A model generated the notes under the pieces. That model saw only the letters and a program-made list of their open reading frames with translations, had not been told where the DNA came from and did not search any database. Positions 63,571 through 64,000 of a stretch of DNA of 64,000 nt are shown here, in pieces. Position numbers and translations under genes: made by a program. The DNA comes from Bacillus paralicheniformis (lineage in GTDB: Bacteria > Bacillota > Bacilli > Bacillales > Bacillaceae): positions 62,001-126,000 of the forward strand of contig NZ_LBMN02000016.1 of the NCBI RefSeq assembly GCF_001042485.2. The letters are read 5' to 3'. Positions within the stretch are counted from its first letter, which is position 1. Each line of letters begins with the position of its first letter.

Positions 63571-63948
63571 ATGAAGCCGAAAAAGTACAATATATCTGTC
63601 GAAGCTACACTTGAAGTAATTGGAGGTAAATGGAAATGTGTGATTTTGTGCCATTTGACGCACGGCAAAAAACGCACGAGCGAGCTGAAGCGGCTGATGC
63701 CGAACATTACGCAGAAAATGCTGACCCAGCAGCTGCGCGAACTGGAGGAGGACGGCGTCATCAATCGGCTCGTGTACCAGCAGGTGCCGCCGAAGGTCGA
63801 ATACGAACTCAGCGAATACGGATGGACGCTTAAAGACATATTGGATTCATTGTGCGCCTGGGGTGAAACACATATTACGAAAGTGTATGGAGACAAATTT
63901 GCCGTTTTGGAGGACAGCGTGCTGAATGAACAATTAAAGGAAACATAA
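63571..63948 (+). CDS. ytcD: HxlR-family transcriptional regulator
   Basis: 125 residues, winged helix of the HxlR type ([51 protein letters not shown]). A cysteine sits in helix 2 (KWKCVILC), a place used for electrophile sensing in YodB-type relatives. It is divergent from ytbDE, as in B. subtilis. ATG 63571 follows TGGAGGAG. Confidence 0.9.
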   Translation: MKPKKYNISVEATLEVIGGKWKCVILCHLTHGKKRTSELKRLMPNITQKMLTQQLRELEEDGVINRLVYQQVPPKVEYELSEYGWTLKDILDSLCAWGETHITKVYGDKFAVLEDSVLNEQLKET

Positions 63949-63967
63949 TAAATAGATGGAGGTCAGG

Positions 63968-64000
63968 ATGGGAAAATGGTTTCTTTCCGGAGGCGGAGAT
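63968..64000 (+). CDS. Start of a further coding region, truncated by the window end
   Basis: ATG 63968 follows GGAGGTC, 19 bases after ytcD, and reads MGKWFLSGGGD to the window edge. The GGGD could be the opening of a peptidase S51 / glutamine-amidotransferase-like fold, but eleven residues are too few to assign. Confidence 0.5.
   Translation, partial: MGKWFLSGGGD

Noticed and set aside
1-64000. CRISPR arrays, rRNA or tRNA genes
   Set aside because: No regularly spaced direct repeats, no tRNA-like cloverleaf with a GTTCRA loop and no rRNA-like conserved blocks were seen.

Overview
The window is a low-GC Firmicute chromosome segment that looks like the Bacillus licheniformis group (B. licheniformis or B. 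paralicheniformis). The main clues are an erm(D)/ermK-type methyltransferase with its leader peptide MTHSMRLRFPTLNQ, a levR-levDEFG-sacC cluster, xynPB, des-desKR, hxlAB, ytbDE/ytcD, and Bacillus-style promoters and ribosome-binding sites. No rRNA, tRNA or CRISPR array was seen. The species call is an inference from gene content.

Region 1 (1-2.4 kb) is the right part of an ISL3-family insertion sequence. Its transposase gene sits behind two membrane-protein genes in one transcription unit, and a long palindrome lies upstream. Region 2 (2.4-12.3 kb) is a compact sulfide/persulfide detoxification island, all on the minus strand. A CstR-type persulfide sensor (two Cys at the diagnostic positions) precedes yrkE, yrkF, an 18-residue CxxCxxCxxC micropeptide, yrkH (rhodanese-dioxygenase), yrkI (TusA) and yrkJ (TauE/SafE). 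These are followed by a thioredoxin-like protein, an NreB-like sensor kinase and its NarL-type regulator, sulfide:quinone oxidoreductase, and a CstB-like dioxygenase-rhodanese. CstR-type operators (ATACCC...GGGTAT) and a 7-2-7 NarL-type palindrome tie the genes together.

Region 3 (12.4-18.3 kb) holds a methyltransferase, an AlkD-type protein, erm(D) with its attenuator, a tautomerase, a possible tiny hydrophobic peptide, and the formaldehyde-fixing hxlAB-hxlR locus. Region 4 (18.5-30.5 kb) has the cold-shock desaturase system, a Fur-boxed ferredoxin-NADP reductase divergent from a Fur-boxed Nik/Opp-type ABC importer, and a MerR-MATE efflux pair with a textbook 19-bp-spacer promoter.

Region 5 (30.5-38.9 kb) is an accessory stretch. 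It carries an AraC gene and a secreted phosphatase that each appear to be broken by a single-base frameshift, an SDR, a lipoprotein hydrolase, a P450 and a second TauE/SafE protein, with a duplicated intergenic block on either side of the TauE gene. Region 6 (38.9-52 kb) is for polysaccharide use: xylan (xynPB, XylR operator, cre) and levan (sigma-54 promoter, LevR, PTS, levanase), with a second SDR between them. Region 7 (52-64 kb) has a chloramphenicol acetyltransferase with a translational attenuator, adaA-adaB, a kdp potassium-pump operon led by a c-di-AMP riboswitch and ending in a kinase-less KdpD, and the ytbDE/ytcD locus. The window ends inside one more coding region.
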